Source: Wuchereria bancrofti
Taxonomy: Eukaryota; Nematoda; Chromadorea; Rhabditida; Onchocercidae
Assembly: GCA_005281725.1 (NCBI GenBank)
Contig: SSBO01000022.1
Coordinates: 1-42,052 of the forward strand
DNA length: 42,052 nucleotides
Direction: 5' to 3'
This document shows positions 1-12,678 of the stretch, piece by piece. Below the pieces are notes generated by a model, which did no database searches, was not told the origin of the DNA, and saw only the letters and a list, made by a program, of their open reading frames with translations. Position numbers and translations under genes: made by a program. Each line of letters starts with the position of its first letter. Positions within the stretch are counted from its first letter, which is position 1.

Positions 1-1183
1 AGCTATTAGTAAAATAGCTAACTTCTTTCTATTTTCTTAATAATCCTACTAATGTATAGGGCGGTTAGTAAAATAAGATTATTCTGAAACAGATCAATTG
101 GATTAGTTATGAAATGAAACACATTCAAATATTCTTAATAAATTATCGATTTAAATGAATTTTCTGATTTATTTCACTTGAACAAATAATATCGTCACTT
201 ATTTCATCGTCACTTATTCAAATATGATTTGTTTCAAACTGCGTTCCAATCATTCATTGCTTAGTAAATGATGAAATTTCGACACGAATGTTTTTAAAAA
301 AAGATCTTGATCAAAAGGAACAAACGTCCGATACATATTTACAGTAAAACGAGAAAAAAAATAAGAGATAAGGAGGTTGGTATTTTCTCAACAAATTACC
401 ATTTCCTTTCTCTTTGATTCGTTTTTTGTGTTTTTATTCTTTTTCCTTTGCAAATATTATTTGTAATTTTCCTTTAATGTTATCATTTTTAAAGATAAGT
501 GATAGTACAATATAGGTTGCCTTGTACAAAAAGTGTATATGTGTTCTGTTGTTGAAATGAATAAATGTTTGCTGGTTGATAAATGTTATGATATTATTTA
601 ATCTTATCAACATATCAGTCGAATAAGTTAACAAAAGTTTTTTCGGTCTGTCACCACAATCAGACAGCAATTAAAAATAACTACTAGCTTTAATGAAAAT
701 TTTTATAAATTGTATAATCATTTAATCAGCTTACATTTCTGCCGTATTGATGATTTAAAATTGCCTGGCAATGTAATCACATATATGATAGTTTTTATTA
801 CCTAACCGATAAACTCTCATGCGTAGGTTGAAAACAGATGAATAACTAAAGGAGCATTTATTCTTTATAAAATAATACTCTAAAAATATCCAGATTAGAA
901 TTGGGAAGTCATTAAGAGGTGCACAGTTGTTGTAAGTCGAAAAAAAGAAAATTTTGATTTAGTAGTAATAATTTATCATAGAAGTAATCACACCTCTAAA
1001 TGAATAATTGTTCATCCATAATCATAATGCTAATCAATACTGACTTGCAAGTTATTCTTACTTTATGTAATGCACTTTATATAGTACTTTATTATAACGT
1101 ATTTTCTACAACTTACAATTTGAAATCTCACTATTTTCCTAAATATAATTAATATATTTACAATATTTAAAAAAAAATTTAAA
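1..1183. other. AT-rich stretch, no gene recognised
   Basis: Very AT-rich sequence with short open frames of low-complexity composition. I see no exon with both a credible acceptor and donor, no RNA gene and no repeat of note. Confidence 0.5.
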
Positions 1184-1390
1184 CTACAAATAAGCATCTT
1201 CACTTCTAACACAAGCAGACATTGCTGCGCTTGCCTAATACTCCTTTTCAGGCTTCTGAGTTCTTTCCTACGCTGGCATTGACTCACCAAGGATTATGAC
1301 CTTGGTATCATCTACAGGAACTTCTCGAATGAAGGAAGTGGTCGATGTAGAATTTGGTTTTTTCTGCTGGATCAGCTTGAAGAGGTAGTG
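1184..1390 (-). CDS. C-terminal exons of an unrecognised gene (partial)
   Basis: Two candidate exons on the minus strand. The first (1390 to 1288) follows a TTTTCAG acceptor, is open for 34 codons (begins HYLFKLIQQKK, ends DDTKVIIL) and stops at a GGTGAGT-type donor. A 63-bp intron leads to a short last exon (1224 to 1184), which continues in phase as AMSACVRSEDAYL and ends at TAG. The composition (mixed charged and polar residues, not the Lys/Phe/Ile-rich run typical of random frames here) favours coding. Upstream exons probably lie at 1.5-1.75 kb, where open minus-strand stretches and possible splice sites occur, but I could not join them in phase. No family is recognised. Confidence 0.33.
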
Positions 1391-2208
1391 CTGAAAAGGA
1401 CAGTATTATTGTGCAATGGAAGGTGTAGGGAGATATGATCGAATAACCTGCTGGTAAGATAACAAGTTTACAGGCGATTAATATGAAGTCAATTTCTGAA
1501 TGGAAATATTCGGTTTTCAGTTTACCTGACCAGAAGTATGTGTACCATTTTCTTTAAGATTGCCTTATTCATGTAGACGAATTTCACTAATGGCGTTGTT
1601 GAGTTGTGACAATTCGCGGTAGTTAGAGAAGACAACACGGTACCAAACATGGTTCTGATGGAAGAGTCAATTTGAATGTGCTTTTGGAGGCAGGTGTTTG
1701 TCTTTGTTTCTTTTTTTGACTTGTCTGAAATTACCGAGAACAAAAATAATAAAGAAAGGGCCGATCATAAAAACACCAAATCCCAGTCGATTGGTACAAA
1801 GCACCATTACAGCATCAATCGCATTATCGCTATTAAGATTAAAAAAAAAAAAAAATTGAATTAATTCAATCTATCTTCTGGCCATCATGTTTTAAAGCCT
1901 TCGATCGAAGAGAAATTTCGAATACTTCGGTGGAAATAATCTAAGTCTTCTCACTAGAAACAGTTCCACTTGCCAGCAAACGTAGTACTAATGGAAGTTC
2001 TCAGACAAATACGAGAAAAGTGTAAGAAACAGAACAAAGGACTCCATGTGACATTTATTGGCTTATCAAGTACTTGACACCGTGAGCAGGAAAGGCTTAT
2101 GGTAAGTCTTGCAACGATTAGGCTATTCCTCCCAGAATAATTACCCTGTTGAATGAGGATCACTGTGGTTAGGTTAGATATGAAAATTCATTCCCGACAA
2201 TCAACGAC

Positions 2209-2582
2209 ATGAGACTAGGTTGTATTCTTGCATCAGTTCTATTCACATTATTCATTATTCAGCACGAAGGAGTAAGGGCAAGCCTCAGTGAAGAAGAAGG
2301 TATTTACATTCGATATTGTACCGACGGGAATCTATTATTCAATCAATGTTAGCCAATTGAAAACAGAAACCAAACTCTCATCACTTGTCCGAGAATTGCT
2401 TTTTTCAGATAACACTCCCTCATTGCCTTCTTTGCAGAGCTTTTTGGATAACCCTTGCACAGGCAGATTACCATCTCTCTGACACCTCATCTAAGCTTAC
2501 ATCAATCCAACAACTTAGGAAGCATCATTCCCTTGAATATCAAAGGATGCCAAGACCGACAGAGAGATTGAGGACAGAGTAG
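2209..2582 (+). CDS. Small predicted secreted protein, two exons
   Basis: An ATG at 2209 begins a classical signal peptide: MRLGC, then a hydrophobic core with ASVLFTLFII, then a probable cleavage site near GVRA/SLSEEE. The exon ends at 2299 (GAAGAAGAAG, then GTATTT donor). Two second exons fit the phase. One starts at 2409 after a strong TTTTTTCAG acceptor and stops at 2482, giving about 54 aa. The other starts at 2467 after CACAGGCAG and stops at 2582, giving about 68 aa and ending RPTERLRTE. Both make a short acidic-then-basic secreted peptide. I do not recognise a family. A peptide hormone or a small secreted effector is possible, but nothing in the sequence proves either. Transcript data would decide the acceptor. 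Confidence 0.45.
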
Positions 2583-4583
2583 CAAAGGCACAAAGAACAC
2601 TCGAAACACATAAGAAATATGGAACACTAAAGAAAAACCCTAAGAGTGTTTAACAGAGCTATTGTTTATTCTATGTGGACCTGAATCATAAAAACCTCAG
2701 CTTCATTCCATAAATAATTTCATCAACGTTATATTTGTTACGCATTTTGGAAAAATCACTTTAATTTTTGTTTCAGATAGCATAATAATGTCCTCAAGTA
2801 AGCAGGTGTCACCAATATTAAAGCCATGCTACTACTGTGTTGTGCAGGTCATGTCTTGAGGATGGGAGATTGTTGCCTCCCTAAAACTTTACTCTCTGTC
2901 TAACTCGCCACGAGTAGCCATAGGTGGCCATGAAAAGAAACACAAGAACCATCTGGAACAATTTCTTAGCCTAGACATTTTAACTACGATCAGTGATCCT
3001 TCTTTAAATTGGAAAGTGCCATCTATAACATTACTGTCATCTTTGACAACACATGCAAAACTTCTCTGATGGAAAAAAACAACTTAAGAAACCATAAGAA
3101 ACATAACTTATTAGGTACATTCCACATAACTTATACATACCCACACTGATTTTTTCCAAGCGTCTGTAGTAGGTCTCGGTAAATCACTTCGGAAATCTTT
3201 CAAAGCCAATCTGTCACAGTTACGAATTTCTTTTTAAAATCAAAATTTAAATGATGGAAGTGTGGTTTCAAGACGTTGATACAAAATATCTTGTGAATAC
3301 AAAAAAAAAAACTGAAGCTACAAGCTATAAAGTTAAATTGTAATTAATATGAAAGTAATTACAATCTTCGCAGTAAATGCCATTTCGATCATAACAATAA
3401 TATGTATTGAAAACCATTATTTCTCTAAAAAAACAATTTAACTAACCGTTATTATTTCGTAGGTTGCAATTTTCATCTCTAAGTAGGCTTAAAAAAGTTT
3501 TTGAAAGAAGTAAGATTCGGTGATGCATCATCATAAAACATAAAGTATTTTGTGACAAAAGGTGTTATGAAAAGATACTGGCTATTTCATTATTAACGTA
3601 AGAGATGTCTATCTTTATTAAATATGACAGCAAGTTAAGCTTACTTTATAAATATAAACCTGTGAAATTCAAAATTTTGTTGTTTAAGAGAAGCTTCTAA
3701 TTAGCATATACGATTCGTACTTAGTTTCTATTACGGAATATCAAATCTTTAGTTCAGTTTTAATTTCTGTAATGTAACTTCTTTGAATTAATCTTTAGCG
3801 CATTAATTTGGTGGAAAATGACTATGAAAATAACCCATCTTTTTTCTACAATAGTTTCAGAGATATTGATTCGATTCTGTTTCGAAGCTGTTGAATTGGA
3901 GTACTGCAGGTAGAAAAGGAGATAAAAAGAGTTAATATAAAGATTGTTGTGAATAACAATTAATGGTTCTGTAAGTATAAATCAAAATTAAAGTTTCATT
4001 CAAATTTTTACATTATTCATATTGTGACTAACCAAATTTTCACAAAAAGTTTTATTATTAAACATAATGGCAGTAAGTTTATAAAAGGGAAAAGCAAAGA
4101 ATAATGGAGAAGCAAAATTTCTTGATTTTTTTACAATTTAAACACGTGGCAATGAAATGAAAAGATACGGCAGTTAAGAAAAAAGTTGGCTGGCAGCTTA
4201 AAATAGGATAAATTACATTTTTTTAAGAGCAATTTTATTGAAAACTCTATTTGAAAATTTATTTCTACAACGAAAAACTGCAAATAATTTATATTTTTGG
4301 TTTTGTAAAATATGCACAAAATGGCTTATTCAGGATGAAAATTTTAAATCATCTTTGAATTTCAATCATTTGAAAAATTTATCCATCGGTAAATTTGTGT
4401 GAAATGTAAAAGTGAGGAAGCATAATTGAAATAATGAAAGATAATGAAAGGTGCTTGGCTAGTTGGACTGATGAATTAAATTATGACAAAAAAGTACAAA
4501 ATTATAATGTCTTGGAAACAAAATAACTAGAATAAAACAAGACTGATAGTTGCTGCATAATTTAAAAAAAAAATTTTGCATTT
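2583..4583. other. Intergenic, no gene recognised
   Basis: AT-rich DNA between the small secreted gene and the stop codon of the TSP1-repeat gene. It should hold the 3' untranslated regions of both. A short frame at about 2790-2860 (MSSSKQVSP...) follows a TTTCAG but has no usable donor and was not accepted. Confidence 0.5.
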
Positions 4584-7500
4584 CTAAATTTTGCATTCCG
4601 GTGGCAGTAAGCAGTTTATCTCTTCCTGCGCATCACCACTACACATGCATTCATCTTCGCCGATGCAATGCCTAAAATGATCACAAAATTCCGAAATCAC
4701 AAAATTTTTTTAAACTAAAAGTTTTACTTTTCAACTCTTAAAACACGAGAATTTCAACTTTAAAATCAATGATATAGATTACTTTTCTTGTATATACACA
4801 GAACTGTTACATATAAAATGTAAAACTAATGCGTGAGCTTGTGTGGTGAATTTACCTGGTTCGACGTTTGACATGATGATAACATGTTTTTTCGCATGCT
4901 GACCATTGGTACCATTCAGCCCAGTGACATCTAACTTCGATAAATATACCGGCTGGCATAGCGTAACCGGAAGGTGTAAGAAAGTAACCAGGAGCACTTC
5001 GGGGAGGAACATAACCGGGACTATTTGGTAGTGGAACGTAACCAGGAGCATATGATGCAACAGCGTAATTTGGCGTGCCAGGTACAAAAACATATCCAGA
5101 AACTCCTGGTACAGCGGGGTAACCAGATGTTGCAGGTGGAGGGAAGTAACCAGGAATACCTGGTAAAGGAACGTAACCGGCAGCAGTTGGTGCAACAGTG
5201 TAATCTGGTGTATCAGGTGCTGAAACGTAACCGGAAGCACTTATTTCAGGAGTGTAACCGGATGTAATAGATGCAGGAATATAACCAGGTGTAATAGATG
5301 TAGGAGTATAACCAGGTGTAATAGATGTAGGAATATAACCAAGTGTAATAGATGTAGGAATATAACCAGGTACACCGGGAGCAAGAACATAACCAGGTGG
5401 ACAAGATCCATCTGGACTAGGTGCAACAGCTAAACTCTGTGTGTAGCCGGTTACCCGAACGCATATTGGTGGATAGGTAGGTGTTGCACAAGATATTTGC
5501 TCACAAGTCTTATCCTCACGAGAATCACCGTAACATTGACCAGTGCAGCTGGAATCATCCTGTTCTGCAAAAAGAGACACAGAAATGATACATAATATAG
5601 TCGTAAACTTGTAGTCACAGTATTTTGATTACAGTATGCATAGTACGTATTCTGTGCGATCATTTGATTGATAGCTTCGTTTGCAACATTTAAGAACGAT
5701 GAATACTTACCATAGCCAAGTCTTAAGCACATTTTTGTCCGTGAGCTACGTCCGGTACCGCACATATGGCTACACGGTGTCCAACTTGTCCAAGCGGTCC
5801 ATTCACAGCATAATCGTTCTAGGCATACCGCAGTTTCCTACAAATTTCGAGTATGCTGTAGCAACAATAAATCAACAAATAGAAGACACAAAAGTGAAAA
5901 GAATAAAAATGCTAATTGCAAGAAAAAGATATTTCCATGTCTTCCAGTAATTGATTTGATTTTTATCACTTATTCTCATCATGTAATGATTAATTAGCAA
6001 GCATAATTAATTATCACCACGTATGCATTCGTTTTTTTGTTGCAAAAAAAATACGATCACCCATCTTCAAGAATTCGAGAGAATTTAATTTAATCCAAAT
6101 TTCGTCTCTCCTTTATAAGGATAGTTAGAAATTTTCTTTAATTATTAATAAATGAATCGTTAGATTAATGTTTTGAACAAAAAAAATTTTCTGCATCAAT
6201 CAGTATCTAGTAACCAAGTACTGCAAATACCTCGATTCACTAATTAATACTTAAAAGCGAAATTTTGCAAATACTTCAGTTCTTTATCCAACATCTAAAA
6301 GTATAAAAAACACAAAGCTTCGGAATTTGCAGTGATATAACAGTCTTTTATTATTAATACTTCAAAATTATTAACTATAACTCAAAAAAGAAATAAAGTC
6401 AAAATCTTACCGATTTTTGACCTTTACAACTATCAGCTGATTCACCTGCAGTTGAACACTCTCGATATCGTATTCGTTCACCAATTCCACAATCGTGGCT
6501 ACACCTTGACCACGCTGTCCATTTTGTCCATTGTGGACAACTTACTCCAGTTTCACAATACTGCATATCCTAGAATATTACAACTTACCGTGTCTATATG
6601 CCTATCATTGACGAACTTATCACTGACTATTTTTCATGTGGGAGAGTTCCTTTTATGGGAATGCATGAACTGAAACAATGCTAGCAAATTGTTTTAATGG
6701 AATCAACTGGACGTAATTGGTATCAAAAATGATATCATAAAATAAACCTCAGCACTCCCTATACAATTATCACCGATACAGTTGCGATATCGCTGTTTTA
6801 TTCCGCTATCACATGTTACCGAGCACTCGGACCATTCTTGCCATGTTGACCACATTGCGCAACGACCGGCATGACATGGCATCACTTCCACTCGTTTTCC
6901 TAATCAAGAATTTAATTTCATCGATAAGTTAGTTTAAATTTGAGTAGCTTAATTTATTTAAGATGTCACTGAAATTTTTAACTGAGCATAACTAATGATA
7001 TCTTTATACAGTTTACCCGCACAGAAGTTATTTCCCTTTCCATTGATTGTTCCCAAAAAATTTATTGACTTTCCAAAAAGATTTATCGACTTCACAAGAA
7101 AAAAATTATTGATTTTCAGTTTATTGCCAGAATATAAATAAGTTACCGGGGCAGAAAATTCCATGGCATAAACGTCTTCGCGTTGATATCCCGAAATTAC
7201 ACTTTGCCGAACATGTCGACCATTCACCCCATTCTTGCCACGTTGAGCACGCCACTTCCACGCATATATTCTGCTCACTACTTTCACCTCAACAATTTCT
7301 CTTTTCTATCCATCACAAATTGTTTACATATCAAAATTCAATTATGTGATAAGCGGATATTACGTTGAAAATAGACTCTTATCAATTTATTTTTTTGAAG
7401 AATTCATTCTTTAAATAAGCAAAAAGCTATCAAAATATGCTTCGTATCTATCACAGACTTCTATTTGATAACTTTTGCTTACTCCTGTGTGTGTTCTACA

Positions 7501-10500
7501 TGAAGTGATCTGGAATTAATTAAAAAGAAATTTTACCGATGCAATTACGTCCCATGCAAACACGTTCCCTAATGATGACCCCTTCTCCGCATGACACCGA
7601 ACAAGCTGACCATTCTTGCCATTCAGACCAACCCTCACATTGTTCTTGGTAACAATGAGTTTCTTGAAAAGCGTCTCCTGTAAGCTAAGTCGTTCGAATC
7701 AATTCTTTCAACTTCATTCACGCACCTTATGGTACCCTAATTATGGTAGCTGAGGTAATATCAAAGTGCGGTAAAACCAATTTCAAGGAGTTTTGATTGA
7801 AAACCCTAAAAAAAAAAGATCATTTAAATATTGTACCTTTTAAAAAGTATAAATAAATGAAACAATCAGTTAAAATGACAGAACTCTTTCAAGATAGCCA
7901 GAATTTGCTACGGATCTAGACGGCATAAAATTGTGTAACCGCCAAAAAATGGACATTTTACCGAGAGGTACATATTAAAAATTAATTTGCTTTCGAACCA
8001 ATGCATTTATCGCCATTGCAAATACGTGTACGCCTTTTGATACCAGTACCGCATGTTACTGAACAATATGACCATGACTCCCACTGACCCCATCCTGGGC
8101 ATGGTGCTATTTCACATTGTGTTACCTTTAAATGATAATATCATCAAATAAGTAAGATTGCTTTGCAATGTGTTACGATGCTCATGTAAATTTAAATTCA
8201 AGTAAACGTCATCAAGTAAATTTACAGCATGTGGGTGTATTATCTTTATACATGATGAGATATCAGAAATCGATGTGGTATTTTCATAGCATAATACAAT
8301 ACCACATAGATGATACGGTACTATTAGCAATGGTATAATACCAGGAGCATATACCATTTTTTAAAAGCTTACTATTTATCCAGGTCAATATAATACACTA
8401 CTATGAGCGATATAATGTAAACTTTTTTTTAAAAAAAGTGCTGAAAAACGATATGAAGAAAAGTATCTAAGGGACAGAAAAATTAGCTATTTGATGAAAT
8501 ATATTTTACCTCGTGATCGGAGCCGGTACAGTAATTCGCACCAAGATAACAGTAACGTGATCGTATTTTCTCACCCATTCCACATGTTGCTAAAAAGTAG
8601 TTAGTGATGTCACCTAATTTTTTCTTTTCTGCAAGAGAAGAAAGAATGATATTATTGACGAATATGTATTTTAACGAGAGAAAACTTACCACTGCAACTA
8701 CTCCATGATGTCCAGTCAGCCCAGCTTGCTACACATGGGACAGTTTCGTGACATGTACGCCACTCAACATTTTCACCCTTACACTCTCCTGTATTACAAA
8801 TACGATATCGCTGTATCATACCAATTCCACATGTCGCAGAACAAAATGACCATTCTGACCAACTTGACCATACTGTAAGTTTAGTAATTTAACCGCACAC
8901 TACAAATGTATATAAGTTATAGATCGCTGGTAAGATGTAAAGTACCGCTTATTAGTGCTTGAACATCAGGCGGCAATTGGAGTTGGGGACCATAAACTGA
9001 TGCTTGGGGTTGTGGACCATAAACTGATGCTTGGGGTTGCGGACCATAAACTGGTAGTTGGGGTTGCGGACCATAAACTGATGGTTGGGGCTGCGGACCA
9101 TAAACTGGTGCTTGAGGTTGCGGTTGACTATAAGGTAGTGGTAGAAGTTTCGATTGGGTAGAAGTTGAACATGTTGTTGGACAACCATCTCTGGCTTCAA
9201 GTTGTTGTTGAATCTAGAAATGAAATCATTCAGTTGATGAGTATATGAAGATGTTAGTGACGGATTTCACGTGATCATTCGTTTAAATATTTTACTGCAA
9301 ATTGAAAATGATAATGTAGAGTAGTAAAGCCTAGTCAACATATTAATCAAAAAGAATGAACTAATTGTTGGTATTTTCAGCCTGTTGGGATATTGTTGAA
9401 TTGAAAGGTTTGTTCAAGTAGAAAGAGTTTCCGATATTAGCAGTATTATTCTATACGTGTGGCATTTGCAATTGATTTATGTTTTATATAGAATTGTTAT
9501 CTATCCTTAATTTCTGTCTCAATCGATCACATACACTTTTCTTCAATGAAACAAATATGCATCAAATATTGAAGCATAGACTGGAGAAGAATTTATTTTG
9601 AAATCTTTATAGATCGCACCTGCATTTTTTGTCCATTGGCCAAGTTTGTTTTTTGCCGGAAATAATCTTGCCAATAGCAGCATGATTGTGCCATTTGTTT
9701 ACTGTGTGCATTCATTATTCTCCTATATTCATCACTAAAACACAATTCTGATGTGATCATTATAAAGTATGAGTCATAATTCGACACAGTATACGGAATA
9801 GAAAGTAAAAAATGATTCTTTATCGAAACAGGGAAAAGATACTTACGAACTGACATCAGGGTGCTGATATGGATACGGTGGATACGATATACTGATGTCG
9901 ATACTTGGAGCGTAACTAGTAATTTTAACACCGTAACCTAATTCATGATGAGAAGCGCTGCTGGAGCACCGTCGACGCTGAATGTTTCGTCCATATTCAC
10001 AGAGTTGCGACCGAACTTGTCGTCCTAAAAAGAATATATAATAACTTTTTCATTTATTGTACCTTTACTGTCTGTCTCACAGATACATTTTTATTTCATA
10101 TGTGGTTAATTCTTTGCCAGATCATACTCTTCCATTCAGTAACTTGAAACCTGAAATTGAGAAAGCTTATAAATTAAATCAAAACAAATCAAATTCTTTG
10201 ACCATATATCAATTATGGTATTTACCTGATCGTGTCGAACACTCAGACCATGTTGACCAGGGTCCGGTAGTTTCAATTGGCCTATCATAGCCAACATCTG
10301 AATAAGAAATACATCAGAAATCCACGATTCCTTAATATCCCTTACAATTGTAAATAATTGATGGTCTAGGTGAAATACACCAAATGATATTACCATATCA
10401 AAGTAATTTAACCAAGTCACATGATTTCATCAGTCTAAATTGTACCACAGTATTCAATTGATTTAACCGGTTACCTCGTTTCTTTTTTGACACTCCATCA

Positions 10501-11667
10501 GTAGAGGCCGTGAAATCAGTGAAGAGCGGTGGGAAAGGATCGAATTGATGGCAATCGGCTACAATTTCCAACGATCGTATCATATCCAACTTTTTCATCG
10601 GTTTTTCTGGTACCAAAGCAACCTGGAGCAAATGGACTTTTCAAGATATGTATGGTAAAAAATTCCACAACCATTTCGTCTCAATTTTTGATTCAGATTT
10701 TATCAAACACTCGGTTTCCATAACTTCTAGAAAACAACAAATCCAAAACGTATCAATAAATTTGATCGAAACAATGTATTCAGCAATATCAATGTGTAAA
10801 ATTCCGAAAATCAATCAATAATAAATGTCTTTTCGTAAAAATTCTCTTTTCCAACGTTTTGCAAAAATTTGTAATTGAATAATCAAATCATCATTTACCA
10901 GTCATACAGAAATAAATACACTTACATCTTCATCAATGCTGTTTTTGCTGAATAGATAACAAATATGATTTTTCTCCCGTTCATGTAAATAGTAAAACAT
11001 CACTGAAAATTAGTTTATCAATCCAATTAAAAATTTAATACAGTTAAAATACTGTTAAAATTTATTGTAAATTAAAATTATTCTATAATCAGTTATTGTA
11101 AATGAAATCTTCAAATTACTTTCCAATATTTAGTTAAAATTCAAAAATTATTCCTATGCTAAATGAAATTAAGGATTGAAATTATCGTTAATTATGCATT
11201 TAAAGAAACAAGAGCTTATTGTTTCAGTTAATGTTTTATTGAAGATTTATTGTGATTAGAATTTCTTTTTCACTGTTTTCTTTTTTTTGTAATCATGATT
11301 ATTATCTAGAACTCTTTTTCATATTAAAATATTATCCATAAATTTGCACGCCAATAAGTTAATAATTTCATTTAACTTATCAATTAGCATATTAATTAGT
11401 TTTTTAATCATAAATTTGATTTATTCAAAAAAAACCTACCGCAGCCTAACTGCTAGTTGTATTATTAATTGCTTATATCAATGCTAAATTGGGAATTCCT
11501 AATTTAAATTAATTTCTTCAAATTTCACGCATACCGGCGACACATTTGGGATACAAATCAACACAGTTCCGGCGACATTCGCTAGCTGAATAGAGCACAA
11601 GACGTGTAAACGGTTGAACGCCCATAAACGCTGTATTGTTGTGCATTCGAAGACAAAGTGATTCGAT
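4584..11667 (-). CDS. Secreted PAN/apple plus multi-thrombospondin type-1 repeat protein
   Basis: Seventeen minus-strand exons join in phase (965 codons plus stop): 11667-11535, 11002-10926, 10622-10475, 10297-10226, 10024-9847, 9734-9620, 9213-8946, 8872-8690, 8589-8510, 8125-7999, 7677-7537, 7287-7147, 6899-6748, 6569-6411, 5837-5711, 5564-4856, 4671-4584. Residues 1-70 form a PAN/apple-like module (ESLCLRMHNNTAF...ECRRNCVDLYPKCVA...HICYLFS). A divergent TSP1 (GPWSTWSEC) follows, then a repeat linker, eight typical TSP1 repeats (WSSWSEWSFCSATCG, WESWSYCSVTCG, WQEWSACSVSCG, ending CxxxxC), a long Gly-Tyr-Pro linker and a last TSP1 ending LLPPEC. WxxW motifs suit C-mannosylation and CSxTCG motifs suit O-fucosylation, so the protein should be secreted and matrix- or surface-bound. 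The true N-terminus and signal peptide lie further right and are not assigned. A precise orthologue is not claimed. Confidence 0.9.
4948..5394 (-). repeat. 9-residue (27-bp) Gly-Tyr tandem repeat inside the TSP1 protein
   Basis: Between the ninth and the last TSP1 repeat, about 15 units of nine residues start with GY (or DY/NY): GYVLAPGVP, GYIPTSITL, GYIPTSITP, GYTPTSITP, GYIPASITS, and so on to GYVPPRSAP, ending with two shorter units (GYFLTPS, GYAMPAG). The DNA shows a 27-bp period, clearest at about 5265-5375 where neighbouring units are nearly identical. Gly/Tyr/Pro composition resembles extensible structural or cuticle-like linkers. Open frames in other phases here are shadows. Confidence 0.9.
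8971..9105 (-). repeat. VYGPQPQxx 9-residue repeat, five units, in the TSP1 protein
   Basis: Exactly 135 bp, or five 27-bp units, encode VYGPQPQPS, VYGPQPQLP, VYGPQPQAS, VYGPQPQAS and VYGPQLQLP. They lie just before the block of eight typical TSP1 repeats, in the exon 9213-8946. The correct frame is fixed by phase continuity on both sides (QKMQ/IQQQLEARDGC upstream, ALIS-V-WSSWSEW downstream). Confidence 0.9.
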
Positions 11668-12474
11668 CTAAATAAGATAAAACAATGAAATATTAAATAA
11701 AAGAATCAAATAAATAAATAAGCGATTTTCCGATTTCTGGTACATTATGATGACTTTAGAAATCCAGACAAAAAATAAGTTGAGGAAAGCATAAATTAAA
11801 AGTTAGCAAATTATATAAGTAAATATATTTACAGTGATTGTGAATATCATTATAGAAACTCAATCAATTGCTTAAAATTTAAAATCTAGAAATCTCTTCT
11901 ACTTTGATTGTTTATATAATTCACAAGTAGATTCTTGTAACATAAATTTCACATATTTTAAGCACCTATGTTGAACACCTAATAAATTAATTCACACGTT
12001 TTTCTTTTTTCTTTTATTACTTACTACTACTTCCTCGTCATCATTTACTTATCTACTCTTTACGAAGAACTTTCGTTTGCGACAGCTTAACTGACCTCTC
12101 CTAGGCTGCGATTCAACTGCCTCATTACCAATTCCTATTCAAACTTTGAAACAGATCCTTCAATCATCAGTAATCAAGAAGAAATCTTCGTCTATTGACT
12201 GACAATATTCCTACCAATCTTCCACAAAGCAAATCTTTACAAAATTCTTTTATGCAAAACAACGAACTGCTCGAATTAAAGACTTCATGACAATACTATT
12301 TAATCCGTAAGTTAATATTTTCACGTGCCATTATGTAGCATAACATAGCCTAGTTTAGTTTGAAAAGTTAGACTTTCACATTCATTTTTCTCTCTCTCCC
12401 TTATTTACAAAGTATGTCCGAAAATTCAAGACTTTTCACGTGCACATGTCACGTGTTCATTGGTGCCAGATTGT

Positions 12475-12678
12475 TTAACTGGACGTCAAATCAGCGTTTA
12501 CTTCTGTAGCATTAAGCACCGAAGTAATGTTGTCCGCAGGTGTTTCATCAGTTTTTACCGCATTAGACATTTCAAATACAGTCATATTACCAGCGTTAGT
12601 TGAATAATTCCCTGCTAATCCTGCAAAAAGAGATGAAGAGGAAAAAACTGATAATCCTGATAATTTCTGTGTTAACAT
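12475..12678 (-). CDS. Possible exon, perhaps 5' part of the TSP1/PAN gene
   Basis: A minus-strand frame open to a TAA at the left end. It contains a good internal acceptor (TCTTTTTGCAG) followed by GLAGNYSTNAGNMTVFEMSNA, rich in NxT/NxS sequons as expected of a secreted protein. A donor after EMSNA (GCG then GTAAAA) would be phase 0 and could join the PAN exon at 11667, which also starts at phase 0. If the donor is not used, the frame ends after LTSS. The residues before the acceptor look only weakly like a signal peptide. Membership of the TSP1 gene is inference. Confidence 0.25.
   Translation of the reverse strand: MLTQKLSGLSVFSSSSLFAGLAGNYSTNAGNMTVFEMSNAVKTDETPADNITSVLNATEVNADLTSS

Noticed and set aside
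4779..5426. Leu/His-rich and Gln/Asn-rich long open frames over the Gly-Tyr repeat, on both strands
   Set aside because: A 27-bp repeat keeps several frames open; only the GYxP frame links in phase to TSP1 cysteines on both sides.
8952..9200. Frames reading QFMVRNPKH... (minus) and DHKLMLGVA... (plus) as a repeat protein
   Set aside because: They are shadow frames of the 27-bp VYGPQPQ repeat; exon phase on both sides fixes the VYGPQPQ frame.
9593..9931. 112-codon minus-strand frame as a single protein
   Set aside because: It is part exon (9734-9620) and part intron of the TSP1 gene; the splice sites cut it.
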